A stretch of 35,267 nt of DNA from Streptomyces corynorhini (lineage in GTDB: Bacteria; Actinomycetota; Actinomycetes; Streptomycetales; Streptomycetaceae): NCBI RefSeq assembly GCF_003346515.1, contig NZ_QQNA01000062.1, positions 1 through 35,267 on the forward strand. The letters are read 5' to 3'. The position numbers were made by a program, and so were the translations under genes. Below the pieces are notes generated by a model. That model made no database searches. It was not told where the DNA came from and worked only from the letters and a program-made list of their open reading frames with translations. Numbering within the stretch: the stretch's first letter is position 1; the number at the start of each line of letters is the position of its first letter. This document shows positions 33,207-35,267 of the stretch, in pieces.

Positions 33207-33941
33207 ATGGTCACTTTCCGTGTTCTCGTGTGTGCCTTCGTCCTGGTGTTCCTCCTCGCGCCCGGCCGGTCCGTCGCCGGGGAGGGCGTTCCCGACGGCG
33301 GCCGGGCCTGGCCGCTGGATACGCGCCCGGCGGTGGAGCGGGGCTGGCTGCCGCCGGCCTCGGCGTACGGACCGGGCCACCGGGGCGTGGACCTCGCCGC
33401 GCCGGCCGGTGCGACGGTACGGGCGGCGGCGGCCGGCCTGGTCTCCTTCACGGGCCGGGTGGCGGGGCGCGGGGTGGTCTCCATCACCCTGCCGGGCAGC
33501 GGGAATCCGCCGCTGCGCACCACGTACGAGCCGGTGGAACCGCTGGTCGGGCCGGGCGAGCGGGTGGCCGCGGGGCAGCCGGTGGCGACGCTCGCGGCCG
33601 GTCCCTGGCACTGTCCGACGGGCTGTCTGCACTGGGGGCTGCTACGGGGCACGACCTATCTGAACCCGCTGTCCCTGCTGCCCCCGGAGCTGCTGCGCCG
33701 CGGGCCGTCCCGGCTGCTGCCGGTCCTGGGCGTCCCCGAGCCGCCGGATCAGCCCCGCACACCGCGCAAGGCCATCGACACGGCGGCCTCGACGATCTCC
33801 GGGGGCACCTCGGCGGCGCCGAGTTCGATCCGCCGCACCGCCGCGTCCACGATGCCCTGGAGGAGCATCGCGGCCAGCCGGGGATGCTCGTGGCCCAGAT
33901 CGGCGAGCGCCTCCACGATCATGGCGATCAGGCCGCCGTGA
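33207..33941 (+). CDS. Secreted M23/LytM-like protein with altered active site
   Basis: A 244-residue protein with an N-terminal signal peptide ([20 protein letters not shown], cleavage near 25) and a LytM fold (about 55-155). [21 protein letters not shown] gives metal ligands H58 and D62, and CLHWGL gives H142, but the usual first His of the HxH motif is C140. It may bind peptidoglycan or another LytM partner without cutting, or use another His (H135). Residues after about 180 are a Ser/Ala/Arg-rich tail that runs antisense through the last 193 bp of the tetR gene; this part is not family-like. ATG 33207 is chosen for the signal peptide; its ribosome-binding site is weak (GGGAC). Confidence 0.75.
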   Translation: MVTFRVLVCAFVLVFLLAPGRSVAGEGVPDGGRAWPLDTRPAVERGWLPPASAYGPGHRGVDLAAPAGATVRAAAAGLVSFTGRVAGRGVVSITLPGSGNPPLRTTYEPVEPLVGPGERVAAGQPVATLAAGPWHCPTGCLHWGLLRGTTYLNPLSLLPPELLRRGPSRLLPVLGVPEPPDQPRTPRKAIDTAASTISGGTSAAPSSIRRTAASTMPWRSIAASRGCSWPRSASASTIMAIRPP

Positions 33942-34330
33942 GCGGCGCGGATCTTCTCCCTCGCCCCCGCGTCCAGCTCGCTGGCGGAGATCGCGACGAC
34001 GGCACGGTGCCTGCGGTCGCCGACCAGGGCGAGCTGGCGGCGCACATACGCCTCGATCTTGCCCTCGGGGGTGTCCGCGCCGTCCATGGCGGCCTCGACC
34101 TCGGCCGCCCAGACCGGGAAGTCGACGGCGCACAGCTCCTCGACGACGGCCGCGCGGGAGCGGAAGTACTCGTAGACGGAGGACCGCGCGAGGCCCGTGC
34201 GCTCGGCGAGGGCGGGGAAGGTCAGCGCCTCCGTCCCGCCTTCGGACAGCAGGGAGCGCGCGGCGTCCAGCAGGGCGCCGCGTTGCATGGTCCGGTGCTC
34301 GGCCACGGAGGCCGCTCGAATCCTGGGCAC
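33749..34330 (-). CDS. TetR-family transcriptional regulator
   Basis: A 193-residue repressor-type protein. The N-terminal helix-turn-helix is clear (LLDAARSLLSEGG, LTFPALAERTGLARSSVYEYFRSRAAVVEEL, about 20-66), and the rest is an all-helical ligand domain with no recognisable specificity. The start is GTG 34330, with a G-rich GGTGGG before it. It lies 37 bp after whiG on the same strand, so it may be co-transcribed. Its 3' third overlaps the convergent M23-like gene by 193 bp. Confidence 0.85.
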   Translation of the reverse strand: MPRIRAASVAEHRTMQRGALLDAARSLLSEGGTEALTFPALAERTGLARSSVYEYFRSRAAVVEELCAVDFPVWAAEVEAAMDGADTPEGKIEAYVRRQLALVGDRRHRAVVAISASELDAGAREKIRAAHGGLIAMIVEALADLGHEHPRLAAMLLQGIVDAAVRRIELGAAEVPPEIVEAAVSMALRGVRG

Positions 34331-34367
34331 CCCACCACTCTACGGATGGGGCGGCGGCGGCACAGCG

Positions 34368-35204
34368 TCAGCGTCCGACGTCGGCCAGCTTGGCGCGCAG
34401 CTGGAGCACGGACTTTGTGTGGATCTGACTGACCCTGCTCTCGGTCACGCCGAGGACATTGCCGATCTCGGCGAGGGTGAGGCCCTCGTAGTAGTAGAGC
34501 GTGACCACCGTCTTCTCCCGGTCGGGCAGCGTGTTGATGGCACGCGCCAGCAGCCGTCTCAGCTCCCGGTCCTCGGCGACCTCCACCGGATTGTCGGCGG
34601 CGGTGTCCTCCAGGGTGTCCATCAGGCTGAGCCGGTCGCCGCCCTCACCGCCGACATGCAGCAGCTCCTCCAGCGCCACGACGTTCGCCAGGGACAACTG
34701 GCTGAAAACCGCATGCAGTTCCTCCAGGGCGATGCCCATCTCGGCGGCCACCTCGCCCTCCGAGGGCGTACGCCGCAACTGCGCCTCCAGCGTGGCGTAG
34801 GCGCGCTCGACCGCCCTCGCCTTCTGCCGCACGGAGCGCGGAATCCAGTCGAGGGCACGCAGTTCGTCGATCATCGCGCCGCGGATCCGGGTGATCGCGT
34901 ACGTCTCGAATTTGATGGACCGCTCGATGTCGAACTTCTCGATGGCGTCGATGAGCCCGAAGACCCCGGAGGAGACGAAGTCGGCCTGCTCGACGTTGGA
35001 CGGCAGCCCGACGCTCACCCGGCCCGCGACGTACTTCACCAGCGGCGAGTAGTGCAGGATCAGCTGCTCGCGCAGCCGTCCGTCCCCCGTGGTCTTGTAC
35101 GAACGCCACAGCTCGTCGAGTGACGAGGGCGCGGGGGGCCGCACGCCGCTCCGGGCAGCCGGGGGCGCTGCCGCGCGGTCAGACCCGGAGGTGTGCTGGG
35201 GCAT
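34368..35204 (-). CDS. whiG: Sporulation sigma factor WhiG (sigma-28/FliA family)
   Basis: A 278-residue RNA polymerase sigma factor that commits aerial hyphae of Streptomyces to sporulation. Region 2 is [22 protein letters not shown]...[19 protein letters not shown], region 3 [14 protein letters not shown], and region 4 [19 protein letters not shown] with the helix [14 protein letters not shown]. The protein is nearly the S. coelicolor sequence as I remember it, including the [12 protein letters not shown] start, which sets ATG 35204 (AAGG 6 bases upstream). Its activity in the cell is held in check by the anti-sigma factor RsiG with c-di-GMP, encoded elsewhere. The 63 bases upstream to the window end show no clear promoter. 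Confidence 0.96.
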   Translation of the reverse strand: MPQHTSGSDRAAAPPAARSGVRPPAPSSLDELWRSYKTTGDGRLREQLILHYSPLVKYVAGRVSVGLPSNVEQADFVSSGVFGLIDAIEKFDIERSIKFETYAITRIRGAMIDELRALDWIPRSVRQKARAVERAYATLEAQLRRTPSEGEVAAEMGIALEELHAVFSQLSLANVVALEELLHVGGEGGDRLSLMDTLEDTAADNPVEVAEDRELRRLLARAINTLPDREKTVVTLYYYEGLTLAEIGNVLGVTESRVSQIHTKSVLQLRAKLADVGR

Positions 35205-35267
35205 GCGTCGCCTTGAGCCGTTCTGCGTGAAGTGTGGGGGCGTGGGGTGCGATGGGGGGAGCACGGA

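Overview
The window reads as chromosomal core-to-conserved DNA of a Streptomyces (or very close relative). G+C is very high throughout, with strong third-position G/C bias and long antisense shadow frames. It carries whiG beside rpsB-tsf-pyrH-frr-cdsA, and a futalosine-pathway type deaminase. From memory, the order resembles the S. coelicolor SCO5621-SCO5676 neighbourhood, read here in reverse. I saw no tRNA, rRNA, CRISPR array, transposase, phage gene or clear in-frame TTA codon.

Left part (1-11.4 kb) is mainly nitrogen catabolism. A GABA aminotransferase (291-1625), a PAP2-family membrane phosphatase and a small conserved protein precede a tight minus-strand operon. In transcription order this operon is aldehyde dehydrogenase, Tat/lipoprotein-type polyamine-binding protein, PotA-, PotB- and PotC-like ABC subunits, and a PuuB-like FAD oxidoreductase. 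A NADAR-family gene diverges from it across a near-perfect 21-bp palindrome.

Middle (11.5-23 kb) holds a DUF4190 membrane protein; an adenosine-deaminase-like enzyme that is probably the 6-aminodeoxyfutalosine deaminase of menaquinone synthesis; a glycerophosphodiester phosphodiesterase with a repeat tail; and a PAS-PAS-GAF-SpoIIE-HATPase signalling protein. A second putrescine/GABA module follows: aminobutyraldehyde dehydrogenase diverging from an Lrp/AsnC regulator and a class III aminotransferase. Next is an ABC pair whose ATPase has lost its signature, Q-, D- and H-loop residues. Together with gabT these genes could take putrescine in and convert it through 4-aminobutyraldehyde and GABA to succinic semialdehyde.

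Right part (23-35.3 kb) starts with a thiamine uptake operon (thiB-thiP-ATPase) behind a TPP riboswitch. The thiB ribosome-binding site lies inside a 7-bp hairpin, which suggests translational control. Then come rlmN, cdsA, frr, pyrH, tsf and rpsB on the minus strand, with strong hairpins in the rpsB-tsf, tsf-pyrH and cdsA-rlmN gaps. A secreted M23-like protein, a TetR regulator and the sporulation sigma factor gene whiG close the window.

I found no convincing new multi-gene system. The best leads are the degenerate ABC ATPase, the TPP switch expression platform, the 21-bp palindrome at the polyamine operon, the substituted 5'-OH residue of the deaminase, and the mirror-ordered repeat in the SpoIIE protein. 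No intergenic stretch exceeds about 300 bases.
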